The notes under the pieces are model-generated. The model was not told the DNA's origin. It made no database searches and saw only the letters and a list, made by a program, of their open reading frames with translations. Both the position numbers and the translations under genes were made by a program. 64,000 bases of DNA from a bacterium (GTDB lineage Bacteria; Cyanobacteriota; Sericytochromatia; S15B-MN24; UBA4093), in contig JAGIBK010000003.1 in the NCBI GenBank assembly GCA_017744355.1, positions 118,547 through 182,546 of the forward strand, written 5' to 3'. Within the stretch, counting starts at the first letter, position 1. Every line of letters begins with the position of its first letter. Shown piece after piece: positions 34,115 to 42,870 of the stretch.

Positions 34115-34124
34115 AGCATACCCA
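34115..34124 (-). promoter_or_regulatory. Conserved cassette upstream element (possible -10 region)
   Basis: Reads TGGGTATGCT on the minus strand, about 60 bases before the GTG start, matching TGGGTATTCT at the same place upstream of cassette 1. It follows directly on a terminator-like hairpin of the upstream gene. Confidence 0.4.
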
Positions 34125-34127
34125 CAA

Positions 34128-34175
34128 CTAAGCCCCCCGTCCCAAGCCGCATGTCACGACTTGGCGGGGGGCTTA
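34128..34175 (-). terminator. Hairpin terminator
   Basis: CTAAGCCCCCCG pairs with CGGGGGGCTTAG-type sequence and continues with CCAAG/CTTGG across a small bulge, closing a loop of about 12 bases. It lies 17 bases past the stop of the 34192-35091 gene and separates it from cassette 2. The U tract is poor. Confidence 0.6.
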
Positions 34176-34191
34176 GCGGCACAGGGCCTGA

Positions 34192-35091
34192 CTAGGGGCG
34201 TGCAGGAGGCGCCGGGGGCAGCTCGAAGTGGTAGTGAGCCCCGGCCTGCGCGAAGTCGGCGAAGGTCTCGACGTCCCCGACCAGCTCGATGTCATCGGCC
34301 GAGACCAGCTGGGCGTCCGGCAGCTTGCCGGTGGCGGGCTCCTGGCGCTTGAGGTCGCCCTTCTCGATCTTGAAGCGCTGGACCTTGATCGCCGAGCCCT
34401 CGCCCGCAAAGGCCACGAACCAGGTCACGTCGAGCACGTCCGAGGGGTTGGGGCCCGTCAGGTTGAGGACCTGGACGTCCATCCGAAGATCCCCGTCAGT
34501 GGGCACGTCGAAGGCGAAAGGCGGCAGGGCGTGGACGCGCTCGGCGAGCTCCCGGCTGTGGGCCCCGCCGAAGAACCTGACGCTGCCAGGCTTGAGGCCC
34601 GGGACGTTCAGGTCCAGGGTGATCCGGTGCTTCAGGTCCTCCTCGCGCTGGCGCTTGAAGGCCTCCTCGGGGGTCATGCCGGGTTCGGCCTCGTGGAAGC
34701 GACCGTCGGCGCCGGGGACGAAGACCTCCCGGTTGTCGAAGGCGCGGCCCTCGCGGGTGTCCAGGTCGAGGCCGTCGAGGGTGCCCATGTCGCCGTTGAA
34801 CTCGATGCGGACTTTCTGCTGCTTGTTCTTGGGCACGTCGCGGAACTTGAGCTTGCCGTCGACCACGTCGTACTGGTCGGCCGACAGCGGCTTGCCGTCC
34901 AGGTAAACCGCCTTGATCTCGTCCCGCTTGAGGGTCCTGGCCTGGCCTTCGTTGTCGGTCAGCCTGAGCTCCAGGCCCGCCTCGGCGAGCAGCGCGTTGA
35001 CGTCGTTGGGGGTGAGGTTCTTGAGGGCGTCGCAGCCGGTGAGGGCCAGGGCGATCGCGCCGATGCCGAGCAGCTTCGAGACGTGTTTCAT
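34192..35091 (-). CDS. Lipoprotein of unknown function
   Basis: A 299-residue predicted lipoprotein (lipobox ALTGC) that I do not recognise. After the lipid anchor it has a segment with LTPNDVNALLAEAGLELRLTD, a charged middle region with DLDTREGRAFDNREVF and EAFKRQREEDLKHRITLDL, and a beta-rich C-terminal half ending in a Pro/Ala tail. There are no further transmembrane segments or Cys motifs. It is a single gene between the EAL gene and cassette 2, on the same strand as both, and is followed by a hairpin. Confidence 0.75.
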   Translation of the reverse strand: MKHVSKLLGIGAIALALTGCDALKNLTPNDVNALLAEAGLELRLTDNEGQARTLKRDEIKAVYLDGKPLSADQYDVVDGKLKFRDVPKNKQQKVRIEFNGDMGTLDGLDLDTREGRAFDNREVFVPGADGRFHEAEPGMTPEEAFKRQREEDLKHRITLDLNVPGLKPGSVRFFGGAHSRELAERVHALPPFAFDVPTDGDLRMDVQVLNLTGPNPSDVLDVTWFVAFAGEGSAIKVQRFKIEKGDLKRQEPATGKLPDAQLVSADDIELVGDVETFADFAQAGAHYHFELPPAPPARP

Positions 35092-35232
35092 GGCGGCTTT
35101 CTACTTTCACGGTAGGAGTGAAGGTGCACTTGCACGCTTCTAGCCCATGAGTACCCGTCGCAATAGCGGCCCAGCCGTGAAAAACGTGAGGCTTGCGCAA
35201 AGCCAAGCGGGAGTTAACCTACGGCGTTTCGA

Positions 35233-36285
35233 TTAAAGCCAGCCCCTGCTGCTAAAGCCGGCCCCCGCCGCCGCCCTTGGCAACAGCTCTTCGAGGATCT
35301 CCGGCGAGAGGGGCCGGTAGAAGCGATAGCCCTGCATGATCCGGCAGCCCATGGCCCGCAGGAAGGCGACCTGCTCGTGCGCCTCGACTCCCTCGGCGAC
35401 CGTGTCGAGGCCGAGGCTCCGCGCCATGGCGATGATGGTCGAGACGATCGCCGCGTCGTCGCGGCTGTTGGGCAGGTCGCGCACGAACGATTGATCGATC
35501 TTGAGGGTCTGGATGGGGAAGCGCTTGAGGTAGGCGAGGGACGAGTAGCCGGTGCCGAAGTCATCGAGCGACAGGGTCACCCCCGAGTGCCTCAGGGCGT
35601 CGAGCTGGGCGATGGCGCCCTCCACGTTCTCCATCAGGCTGCTCTCGGTGAGCTCCAGCTCCAGCTGCTCCGGGGCCATGCCCGTCGCGCGGAGGGTGGC
35701 CTCGACGCGCTCAACCAGACCCTCCGAGGCGAAGTGGCGGCCCGAGAGATTGACCGAGACCCTGACGGGGGCCAGGCCGTTCCGGCGCCAGTCCATGTGC
35801 TGCTCGCAAGCCGTCTGCAAGACCCACTCGGTCATGGGGATGATGAGGCCGCACTGCTCGGCGATGGGGATGAACTCGGCCGGCGAGACCAGCCCCCGCT
35901 CGGGATGGCGCCAGCGCATGAGGGCCTCGACCCCGACGATCCGGCCGGTGCCCGCGTTCACCTTGGGCTGGTAGTGCAGGTGGAAGGCCCGCTGCGCCAG
36001 GGCGCCGCGCAGGTCCCGCTCCAGGGCGACGCGATCGAGCGCCTGCTCGTTCAGTTCGCTTGCGCCGAACCCGGTCACGCAGTCGTCCACCCGGCGCAGC
36101 AGAGTCCGGCTCAGGGCCTCCCCGCCGTCCTGCGAAAGCGCCTGCTCGAGGCCCTCGCGATGGAGGCGCCCGATGCGCGGCAGCGCCAGGCGCACATGGC
36201 CCGCCACGTCCTCGGCGAGCCGAGCCGTGAAGGCCTCGACCGGCATGGGGACCAGGGCGGAAGCATCAAGCTGCGGGTCGTTCAT
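35233..36285 (-). CDS. EAL-domain cyclic-di-GMP phosphodiesterase
   Basis: A 350-residue cytoplasmic protein. Residues about 1-95 are an alpha-helical region of unknown role; residues 100-340 form an EAL domain that hydrolyses c-di-GMP to pGpG. Active-site blocks are intact: VEALMRWRHP, VNLSGRHF, LELTESSLMEN, DDFGTGYSSLAYLKRF, LKIDQSFV and AEGVE. There is no GGDEF partner domain. ATG 36285 follows GAGGAG; the frame is open to 36393 without a better start. It is divergent from the response regulator gene, so it may belong to the same signalling locus. Confidence 0.93.
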   Translation of the reverse strand: MNDPQLDASALVPMPVEAFTARLAEDVAGHVRLALPRIGRLHREGLEQALSQDGGEALSRTLLRRVDDCVTGFGASELNEQALDRVALERDLRGALAQRAFHLHYQPKVNAGTGRIVGVEALMRWRHPERGLVSPAEFIPIAEQCGLIIPMTEWVLQTACEQHMDWRRNGLAPVRVSVNLSGRHFASEGLVERVEATLRATGMAPEQLELELTESSLMENVEGAIAQLDALRHSGVTLSLDDFGTGYSSLAYLKRFPIQTLKIDQSFVRDLPNSRDDAAIVSTIIAMARSLGLDTVAEGVEAHEQVAFLRAMGCRIMQGYRFYRPLSPEILEELLPRAAAGAGFSSRGWL

Positions 36286-36546
36286 CGTTGCTCCTCTTCG
36301 CGGCCACCGACGAGGCCTGCGCTGTCGGTTATAGCGAAGCGAGCGAAGACGGCCAAGGGAAGAAGGTCCCGACGGGGTGGGGGCGAAAGTCACGAGCGCG
36401 CCACGATAGGCGGAACTTCACGTAACCAGAATTTATGACCGAGGTGCGACACGACTTCTTCACAATCGCAACCTTGTAGGCTAAGCTAGGGGCACTTCGC
36501 ACCAGCACGCTTCGCTCCACTCGTCCGAGGCAGGATTCCAGCCCCT
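36286..36546. other. Divergent intergenic region (EAL gene / response regulator)
   Basis: This 261-base gap, the longest in the window, holds the promoters of both divergent genes. The left part (to about 36400) is GC-rich; 36410-36480 is richer in A and T and the likelier promoter area. I see no clear hexamer pair, operator repeat or small gene. Confidence 0.4.
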
Positions 36547-37170
36547 ATGCTTGATACCGCACCCGAACCCGGCGCTCGCATCCTGCTCGTGGATGACGAG
36601 CGCGACCTGCTCGCGATGCTCCACGAGTGGCTGAGCCACTTCGGCTACCAGACCCGAACAGCCTCCAACACCCTCGAAGCCGTGGCGCTCTTCAAGCAGG
36701 AGCCCTTCGACGTCGTGGTCACCGACCTCAAGATGCCGGGGCTCGACGGCTTGCAGTTGCTCTCGCTGTTCAAGGAGCTCGACGCGCGCACCGAGGTGAT
36801 CATCCTCTCGGGCCAGGGCACCATGGAGGACGCCATCCAGGCGCTGCGCGGAGGCCGGGCCTTCGACTTCCTCCAGAAGCCCCTGCGGGACCTGCACAAG
36901 CTCAACCACGCCATCGAGCAGGCCCTGGCGCGGCGCCGGCGCAAGGCCCCCGTCCTGCCGACGCCGATGGTGCTCGAAGCGCTCACCGAGCGCGAACGCG
37001 AGATCGTCGCCTGGCTCGCCCAGGGGCTCAACAACCGCGAGATCGCCGATCGGATCTGCCTCAGCGACAAGACCATCAAGAACCACCTCTCGCGCATCTA
37101 CGACAAGCTCGGCGTGAACAACCGCACCCAGGCGGTGCTCCTCTGCCAGCAGCTCGGCATGGTCGAGTGA
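36547..37170 (+). CDS. NarL/FixJ-type response regulator
   Basis: A 207-residue two-component regulator. The receiver domain (residues 13-125) has the acidic pair in LLVDDE, the phosphoacceptor Asp in VVVTDLKMPGLDG, the Ser/Thr site in IILSGQG and the Lys in FLQKPL. The C-terminal LuxR-type HTH (LTEREREIVAWLAQGLNNREIADR, split here as two adjoining helices, then SDKTIKNHLSRIYDKL) binds DNA. It starts the plus-strand pair with the histidine kinase at 37290, 119 bases downstream, so the two are probable partners. Confidence 0.95.
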   Translation: MLDTAPEPGARILLVDDERDLLAMLHEWLSHFGYQTRTASNTLEAVALFKQEPFDVVVTDLKMPGLDGLQLLSLFKELDARTEVIILSGQGTMEDAIQALRGGRAFDFLQKPLRDLHKLNHAIEQALARRRRKAPVLPTPMVLEALTEREREIVAWLAQGLNNREIADRICLSDKTIKNHLSRIYDKLGVNNRTQAVLLCQQLGMVE

Positions 37171-37289
37171 AACCTCCGCGCCCGTCATCCGGGACTTTCG
37201 TCCCTGGCGCTCCGGCCTCGGCGGCGCTAGACTCCGAACCACGGCCCTCGAAGCGACCCGGCGGTCCGGGGCAGGTAAGCAGGTGCGAC

Positions 37290-38033
37290 ATGCCGTGCAA
37301 CCAACCAGACCAGCCTCTCGGCTCCGGCGTCTGCGCGGAGACCGGAGCGCATCCTGAGCGCTTTCTCAACACGGTCTCGCACGGCCTACGCTCGCCGCTC
37401 ACCGCCATCATCGCCGCCACCGAGCTCCTGCTGCACGCGAGCGGCCCGCTCACCGAGCGCCAGCGCCGTCACGCCGAGCGGGTCCGCGCCAACTCCCAGG
37501 ACATGCACGACCGGGTGAGCGACTTGCTCGAGCTGAGCCTCCACCAGGCGGATCGCGTCACCCTGCACCTGCGCCCCTTTGACCTGGAGGCGTGTGCCGC
37601 CGAGGCGATCGCAAGCATCCGCCCCCTCGCGCTGGCGCAAGGGGTCGAGGTGATCCACGCCCCGAGCGCGCACCCCGTCACCTGCCGGGTGGATGCGGCG
37701 CGCATCGTCCACCTGCTGCGCAACCTCCTCTCCAACGCGATCCGCCACACGCCGACCGGCGGCCAGATACGCCTCAGCCGCGAGGTGCAGGGCGCCTGGA
37801 TCGTCCACCGGATCGAAGACACCGGCTGCGGGATCGCCCCCGCCAGGCTCGAGACCCTGTTCGAGCCCTTCTACCAGGGCCGGAGCGAAGGGGGCGATCG
37901 CCTGGGCATCGGCCTCAACGTCTGCCGCGCCATCGTGGAGCGCCACGGGGGCACCCTCTCCGTCGAGAGCATCCTGGGGATCGGCAGCAGCTTCAGCTTC
38001 ACCCTGCCCCACCCCGCAGGCGACGAGGCCTAA
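37290..38033 (+). CDS. Soluble sensor histidine kinase
   Basis: A 247-residue kinase with almost no input domain and no transmembrane segment. The HisKA helix carries the phosphoacceptor His in FLNTVSHGLRSPLTAI; the ATPase domain has the N box LLRNLLSNAIRHTP, G1 box DTGCGIAP and G2 box GDRLGIGLNVC. The ATG at 37290 is preceded by AGG. The frame is open upstream through the response regulator gene, but that part is a shadow. Its stop TAA shares bases with the stop of the opposite kinase (overlap 38030-38033). It probably phosphorylates the response regulator just upstream; how it senses its signal is not visible. Confidence 0.9.
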   Translation: MPCNQPDQPLGSGVCAETGAHPERFLNTVSHGLRSPLTAIIAATELLLHASGPLTERQRRHAERVRANSQDMHDRVSDLLELSLHQADRVTLHLRPFDLEACAAEAIASIRPLALAQGVEVIHAPSAHPVTCRVDAARIVHLLRNLLSNAIRHTPTGGQIRLSREVQGAWIVHRIEDTGCGIAPARLETLFEPFYQGRSEGGDRLGIGLNVCRAIVERHGGTLSVESILGIGSSFSFTLPHPAGDEA

Positions 38034-40273
38034 ACCGCGCGCGGCTCCTGCGGGGCCAGCGGCAGCCAAAACCAGAAGGTCGCTCCTTCGTCCGGCGTGC
38101 TGCGCACCCCGATGTCGCCCCCATGGGCCTCGACCACGGCCTTGCAAATGCTCAGCCCCAGGCCGAGACCGCCTTGCCCCTGCCCGGTCCCGAGCTCGCT
38201 GAAGTGACGGAACAGCTTGGGCAAGTCCTGCGGAGCAATCCCGGGCCCGGTGTCCTCCACCTCACACCGCAGGCCGTCCCCCTCCCTCCAGAGCTGCACC
38301 CGGACGCGCCCGCCCTCGGGAGTGAACTTGAGGGCGTTCTGCAGCAGATTGACGACCACCCGCTCGATGCGCCGAGCGTCGAAGCTGGCCACGGGGAGGG
38401 CGGGAGGCAAGTCGAACGCCACCTCGAGATGCTTCTGCACCGCGAGCGGAGCGAGACCCTCGGCGGCCTCGCGGATCACCTGCCCGAGATCGCCCTCGGC
38501 CAAGGCCAGTCGGAAGGCGCCGGCCTCCAGCAGGGCCAGCTCGAGCAGGTCGTCGATGAGGTGCTCGAGTTGTAGGCTGCCCCGCAGGATCCGCTCGACG
38601 AAGGCGCGCTGCTCGGCCGTCAGTGGGCCGCCGAGACCTGCCAGCAGGAAGTCGGCGTAGCCTCGCACCGACGAGGCGGGCCCGCGCAGGTCGTGGGAGA
38701 CGGCGTTGATCAGGCGGGTCTTGAGGCCGTCGAGCTCGCGAAGCTCGACATGCTGCGCCCGCAGCGCCTCTTCGAGGCGCTTCTGGTGGGTGACGTCCTG
38801 CATCGTCGAGACGAGCCGCTCGGGGCGCCCTGTCGGGTCCAGGACCGCCTCCACCTGCATCCGGAAGACCTTCTCGGCACCGCTCGGCAGCACCAGCCGG
38901 ACCTCGTCGGCCAGACCCTGGCGCCCCGCGAGGGCGGCTTCGATCATGCGCCAATAGCGCCTGCGGTCCTCCGGCAAGGGCATGGCCTCGATCCAGTTAT
39001 CCTTAGACGGAAGCGCCGACGGATTCAATTCGAGCATGCGAAACAGTTCGGCGCAGCCCGTCCACTTGTCGCTTTCAATATCCACCTCCCAGGTCCCGAT
39101 CCCTGCGATCGCTTGGGTGCGGGCCAAGCGACGCCGACTCTCGCGCAGGGCCTCGTTGCGGACCAGCAACTCGTAGGTCCGCTCGCGCACGCCGGCCTGC
39201 AGCGAGGCGGTACGTTCTTGGAGCTCCTCGGCCATCAGGTTGAAGGCCGTGGCGAGCTCCGTCACCTCCTGACAGCCCTCGACCGGCGCCCGCGCCGCCA
39301 GGTCCCCGCGCCGCCACCGCAGGGCCACGCGCTGCAGGGCCACGAGCGCCCGCAAGAGGCGCCTGGCGAAGACGCGTGCGAGCAGGTAGACCGTGCCGAG
39401 GCCCATGAGGACAAGCACCGCCCCCCAGCCCAGCTCCTCCCAACGCCGCGCACGGGCGACCTCCACGGGCACCACCACCGAGAGCCCCCAGGGCTGGTGC
39501 TCCAAGCGGGTAAGGTGAACGCCGGCGCGCTGCGCGAGTGCCTCGCGCTCGGCAGGGGTCAGGGGGAAGGGATGCAGCGCCTCGGTGGCCGGCCCCTCGC
39601 CCTGGGTGGGCGCGTCGACCAGCACCCAGAAGCTGCCCGGCGCCACCTGACCCGCGCCGCGATCGACGATCGTGCCGATGACACCGTCGAGGCGATCGGC
39701 GAGCACCGCCACCCCGAGCACCGGCCCGCCCGGGTTGGCGCGCACCGGCGCCATGGCGGCGTAGGTGGGATGCTTGCCCGTGCGATCGCGCAGCACCTCG
39801 GTCAGGGCCGGGTGACCTGCGATCGCGCGGCGAAAGGCGGGGGTCGCCGCGAGGCGCTCGGCTTGCTCCAGCTTGCCCACGCCGAGCACCACGCCGCCGC
39901 TCCGTGTCAGGACGAAAGCGCTCGCGAGGTGCCGCCCCTCGAGCAACGACAGCAGGAGCCGCCGCTCCAGATCCGCCCGGGCCGCCACGTCCGGCACCCG
40001 GAGGTACGCCCCGAGCTCCGGGTAGTCCGTCCCCAGGTGTTGGGCGTAAGCCAGTACCGCGTGCAGCCGGCGCTCGATTGCAGCGCTTCCCTGTTCTCCA
40101 GCCAGCGCCATCCGCGCCTGGAGCAACTCCGTCCGGGGGCTCTCGGTGAGCAGCAGCAGGGCGGCCACGGATGGCAGCAAGGCACCTGCGACCAAGAGCA
40201 AGACCAGGCCCACGAGCAGATAGCGCAGCGGCCAGTCTCGAACCCAGGCGAGTTTGCGAAGTGCGTTAAGCAT
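38030..40273 (-). CDS. Membrane sensor histidine kinase (sensor-HAMP-PAS-HisKA-HATPase)
   Basis: A 747-residue inner-membrane kinase. TM1 lies near residues 17-40, followed by a periplasmic Cache-like sensor ([18 protein letters not shown], then [18 protein letters not shown]), TM2 near 285-305, HAMP, a coiled linker, and a PAS domain ([21 protein letters not shown]). HisKA has an intact acceptor in [15 protein letters not shown]; the ATPase has [21 protein letters not shown] and [18 protein letters not shown]. The ATG at 40273 overlaps the stop of the upstream kinase by 8 bases, so translation is coupled. The similar layout suggests that the two arose by duplication. Confidence 0.92.
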   Translation of the reverse strand: MLNALRKLAWVRDWPLRYLLVGLVLLLVAGALLPSVAALLLLTESPRTELLQARMALAGEQGSAAIERRLHAVLAYAQHLGTDYPELGAYLRVPDVAARADLERRLLLSLLEGRHLASAFVLTRSGGVVLGVGKLEQAERLAATPAFRRAIAGHPALTEVLRDRTGKHPTYAAMAPVRANPGGPVLGVAVLADRLDGVIGTIVDRGAGQVAPGSFWVLVDAPTQGEGPATEALHPFPLTPAEREALAQRAGVHLTRLEHQPWGLSVVVPVEVARARRWEELGWGAVLVLMGLGTVYLLARVFARRLLRALVALQRVALRWRRGDLAARAPVEGCQEVTELATAFNLMAEELQERTASLQAGVRERTYELLVRNEALRESRRRLARTQAIAGIGTWEVDIESDKWTGCAELFRMLELNPSALPSKDNWIEAMPLPEDRRRYWRMIEAALAGRQGLADEVRLVLPSGAEKVFRMQVEAVLDPTGRPERLVSTMQDVTHQKRLEEALRAQHVELRELDGLKTRLINAVSHDLRGPASSVRGYADFLLAGLGGPLTAEQRAFVERILRGSLQLEHLIDDLLELALLEAGAFRLALAEGDLGQVIREAAEGLAPLAVQKHLEVAFDLPPALPVASFDARRIERVVVNLLQNALKFTPEGGRVRVQLWREGDGLRCEVEDTGPGIAPQDLPKLFRHFSELGTGQGQGGLGLGLSICKAVVEAHGGDIGVRSTPDEGATFWFWLPLAPQEPRAV

Positions 40274-42653
40274 CGATCCCCTCGACCTCCCTGCCTCGAG
40301 GCCCGTCCCCGCTCGGCACCGACGCATCGAAGGGCAGGCAAAACCAGAACACCGAGCCGCGGCCCGGGGTGCTCCGGACGCCGACCTCGCCGCCGTGCGC
40401 CTCCACGATCGCCTTGCAGATGCTGAGCCCCAGCCCGCTTCCCCCCCTGCGAATGCCCAGTTCGAGCTGGGTGAAGTGCCGAAAGAGCAGCGGGACTTCC
40501 TCCGGGACGATTCCCTCGCCCGAGTCCTCCACCTCGCACCGCAGGCACCGACCCTCGACCCCCGCCCGAACCCGGACGCTACCGCCGGCGGGGGTGAACT
40601 TGATCGCGTTGGTGAGCAGGTTGACCAGGACTCGCTCCAGGCGGTCAGCGTCCATCAGGACGATCAGCGGCGCTGGCGGCAGCTCCAGGTGCAAGTCGAG
40701 CTCCGCCTGGACGAACTGCGGCGCAAGCCCCGTACCGGCATCCCGCACGACCCGACAAAAGTCGCCCCCCGCGCGATCCAGCTCGAAGCGACCCGAGTCG
40801 AGGCGCGCGTAGTCCAGGAGGTCCTCGAGGAGGTACTGCAGACGGTGGCAGGCGCGCGCGATCTGCGCCAGGTAGCGCTGCTGCGCGGGCAAGGGGGTCC
40901 CGCCGAGGCCCTCTTCGAGGAACTCAAGATAGCCCCAGATGACGGTGAGCGGCTCCCGCAGGTCGTACGAGATCGAGTGGACGAAGAGACGCTTGAGGCG
41001 ATCCAGCTCGACCAGCTGCGCATTCTGCGCGAGCAACTCGCGCTCGAGCTGCTTGACCGCGCTCACGTCCTGGAACGTCCCCATCAGACGGGGATCGGCT
41101 CCCACCCCGGCCTCCTCGCGGGCGCGCAGCTCCCGCAGCGTCCCGTCCGGCAGCAGCAGGCGGCAATCGAAGGCGCGCCCCTCGTGGCGCTCGGCGCCAC
41201 GGTAGAAACGCGCGAAGGCCTCGCGATCATTCGGGTGAACGACCCGCAGCAGCGCCTCCAGAGTCGGCGCCACCCCCTCCGGCGTCAGGCCGAACAAGCG
41301 GCATGCCGTCTCCCCGAGGCGCAGACCACGCCCCTGGGGGTCGCGCTCGTACTCGCCGATCCGCGCCAGGCCCTGCGCCTCGGCCAAACGGCGTTCGCTC
41401 TGGCTGAGGGCCTCGTTGACCCGGACGAGCGCCTCGGTCCGCTCCTGCACCAGGCTTTCCAGGCCCGCCGTGTGGCGCTCGAGCTCCGAGGCCATGTGGT
41501 TGCATGCCTCCGCCAGCTGGCCCAGCTCGTTGGCCCCGTACGCGGGGATCCGCTCGGAAAAATCCCCCTGGGCCCAGGCCGCAGCCGTGCGCTTGATGGT
41601 CTGGAACGGGCGCAAGAGGGCCTTCATCCCCGCCAGCGACACGCTCGCAACCCCCAGCAGGATGAGCGACAGCCCCCCCGCATCGAAGGCGAGCGCCTGC
41701 ATGAACGGCACCCGGTAAGGGTTCTCCTGGACCGCCAGGCGCAGCAGCCACGGCTGGCTGCGAAGCGCGACCTCGAACACCAAGCCCTGAGGGCCGGACC
41801 CGGCCGACGAGGCCTGAGAAAAGACACCGAGACCGGGGGCTTGCAGCAGCTCCGCCTCGATCCGCTCGTTGAGGGGAAAATCGGCCGAACGCTGCAGCAT
41901 ACGCTCCGTGAGGATGCCGTAGCGCAGCGCGCGCCGCAGGGTCTGCTCCTCGGCCGCCGGTGATCGGCTGGCGGCTCCCCCCACCAGCCAAGGGCGAAGG
42001 GTATGGATCAGGCAAATCTTTTGCCCATCGAACAGGCTCACGTGGCTCGAACCCGGCAAGGCGAGGGCCCCTCGCAGGAGGGTGGCCTCGAGGGTCCTGA
42101 CGTTGGCGGCCAACACGCAGACCCCGACCACCCGCCCGAAGGCCGGTTCGCGCACCGGGGCGAGGGCCGCGACGTAGCGCTCACGGCTCGCCAGGTCCAT
42201 ATACGGGTCCGTGACCCGGGTCTGGCCCGCAAGCGCCGCTTCGAACTCCGGACCGGCCACCAGCAGGTCGGGGCGCTCGGCCTCGCCGACCCTCAACACC
42301 ACCCTCCCGGCCGGCGAGAAGACCATCAGGCCCGCGTAGCCGGAACGCTCGACCAGCGCGAGGAGCCGGGCCCGCGGGGCCGAATCCCAGCCTTCGACGA
42401 GCGCGCGACGGGGCTCGGGCATGGTGGCGCCAATGGTCGTCGCCCACCCTTCGAGCTCCTCGAGATAAGCGTCGGCCTCCTCGGCCAAGCCCTGGGCGGC
42501 ATGCCGCGTCATGGCCCGGACGGCCTCATCGGCCTCCCGGCCGCTCACGACGGCATACATGGCAATGACCGATGCCAGGGCGATGATCCCGGCCACCAGC
42601 AGCAGCACGAAAAGCATCCGCGATGCCGAGCAAGCCCTCGATTTCAAGCGCAT
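40266..42653 (-). CDS. Membrane histidine-kinase-like protein lacking the phosphoacceptor His
   Basis: A 795-residue protein with TM1 near residues 12-36, a Cache-like periplasmic sensor (VFSPAGRVVLRVGEAE, YVAALAPVREPAFGRVVGV), TM2 near 330, HAMP, a PAS domain (RLFGLTPEGVAPTLEALLRV) and kinase domains. In the HisKA helix the motif is HSISYDLREPL: Tyr563 (codon TAC at 40965-40967) stands where His is expected. The ATPase domain looks complete (LLTNAIKFTPAGG, DSGEGIVP, GSGLGLSIC). It may be a pseudokinase, or it may phosphorylate a partner in trans, most obviously the overlapping downstream kinase. An alternative is use of His560, three residues earlier. Confidence 0.9.
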   Translation of the reverse strand: MRLKSRACSASRMLFVLLLVAGIIALASVIAMYAVVSGREADEAVRAMTRHAAQGLAEEADAYLEELEGWATTIGATMPEPRRALVEGWDSAPRARLLALVERSGYAGLMVFSPAGRVVLRVGEAERPDLLVAGPEFEAALAGQTRVTDPYMDLASRERYVAALAPVREPAFGRVVGVCVLAANVRTLEATLLRGALALPGSSHVSLFDGQKICLIHTLRPWLVGGAASRSPAAEEQTLRRALRYGILTERMLQRSADFPLNERIEAELLQAPGLGVFSQASSAGSGPQGLVFEVALRSQPWLLRLAVQENPYRVPFMQALAFDAGGLSLILLGVASVSLAGMKALLRPFQTIKRTAAAWAQGDFSERIPAYGANELGQLAEACNHMASELERHTAGLESLVQERTEALVRVNEALSQSERRLAEAQGLARIGEYERDPQGRGLRLGETACRLFGLTPEGVAPTLEALLRVVHPNDREAFARFYRGAERHEGRAFDCRLLLPDGTLRELRAREEAGVGADPRLMGTFQDVSAVKQLERELLAQNAQLVELDRLKRLFVHSISYDLREPLTVIWGYLEFLEEGLGGTPLPAQQRYLAQIARACHRLQYLLEDLLDYARLDSGRFELDRAGGDFCRVVRDAGTGLAPQFVQAELDLHLELPPAPLIVLMDADRLERVLVNLLTNAIKFTPAGGSVRVRAGVEGRCLRCEVEDSGEGIVPEEVPLLFRHFTQLELGIRRGGSGLGLSICKAIVEAHGGEVGVRSTPGRGSVFWFCLPFDASVPSGDGPRGREVEGIDA

Positions 42654-42719
42654 TGCCCAGAGCGAGCGCGAAATGCCGCGCTCAGCGAATCGGATCGAGT
42701 CACACTACCGCCCTATCAT

Positions 42720-42870
42720 TGCTTGATCACATCATTGGATTATCAACTAATACTCACAGCATTTGTGAGATTTATGAGCAATCTTACTCAAACAAGGTTT
42801 CTTGCGGCATATTTGTCACAATTATTCATGAAGCAATCCACATAAATTCATGAATAAATCAAGAGAAGCT
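42720..42870. promoter_or_regulatory. AT-rich control region with inverted and direct repeats
   Basis: This is the most AT-rich stretch of the window, between two kinase genes on the minus strand. It holds the inverted repeat CTCACA-GCATT-TGTGAG (42753-42769) and the direct repeat ATTCATGAA at 42824-42832 and 42846-42854, 22 bases (two helical turns) apart, each containing the palindrome TTCATGAA. Promoter and operator functions for the 42653 kinase operon are inferred. Confidence 0.5.

Noticed and set aside
42753..42769. CRP/FNR site at the inverted repeat
   Set aside because: The half-sites are in the opposite order (TCACA...TGTGA) to the CRP consensus TGTGA...TCACA, and the spacing does not fit FNR.
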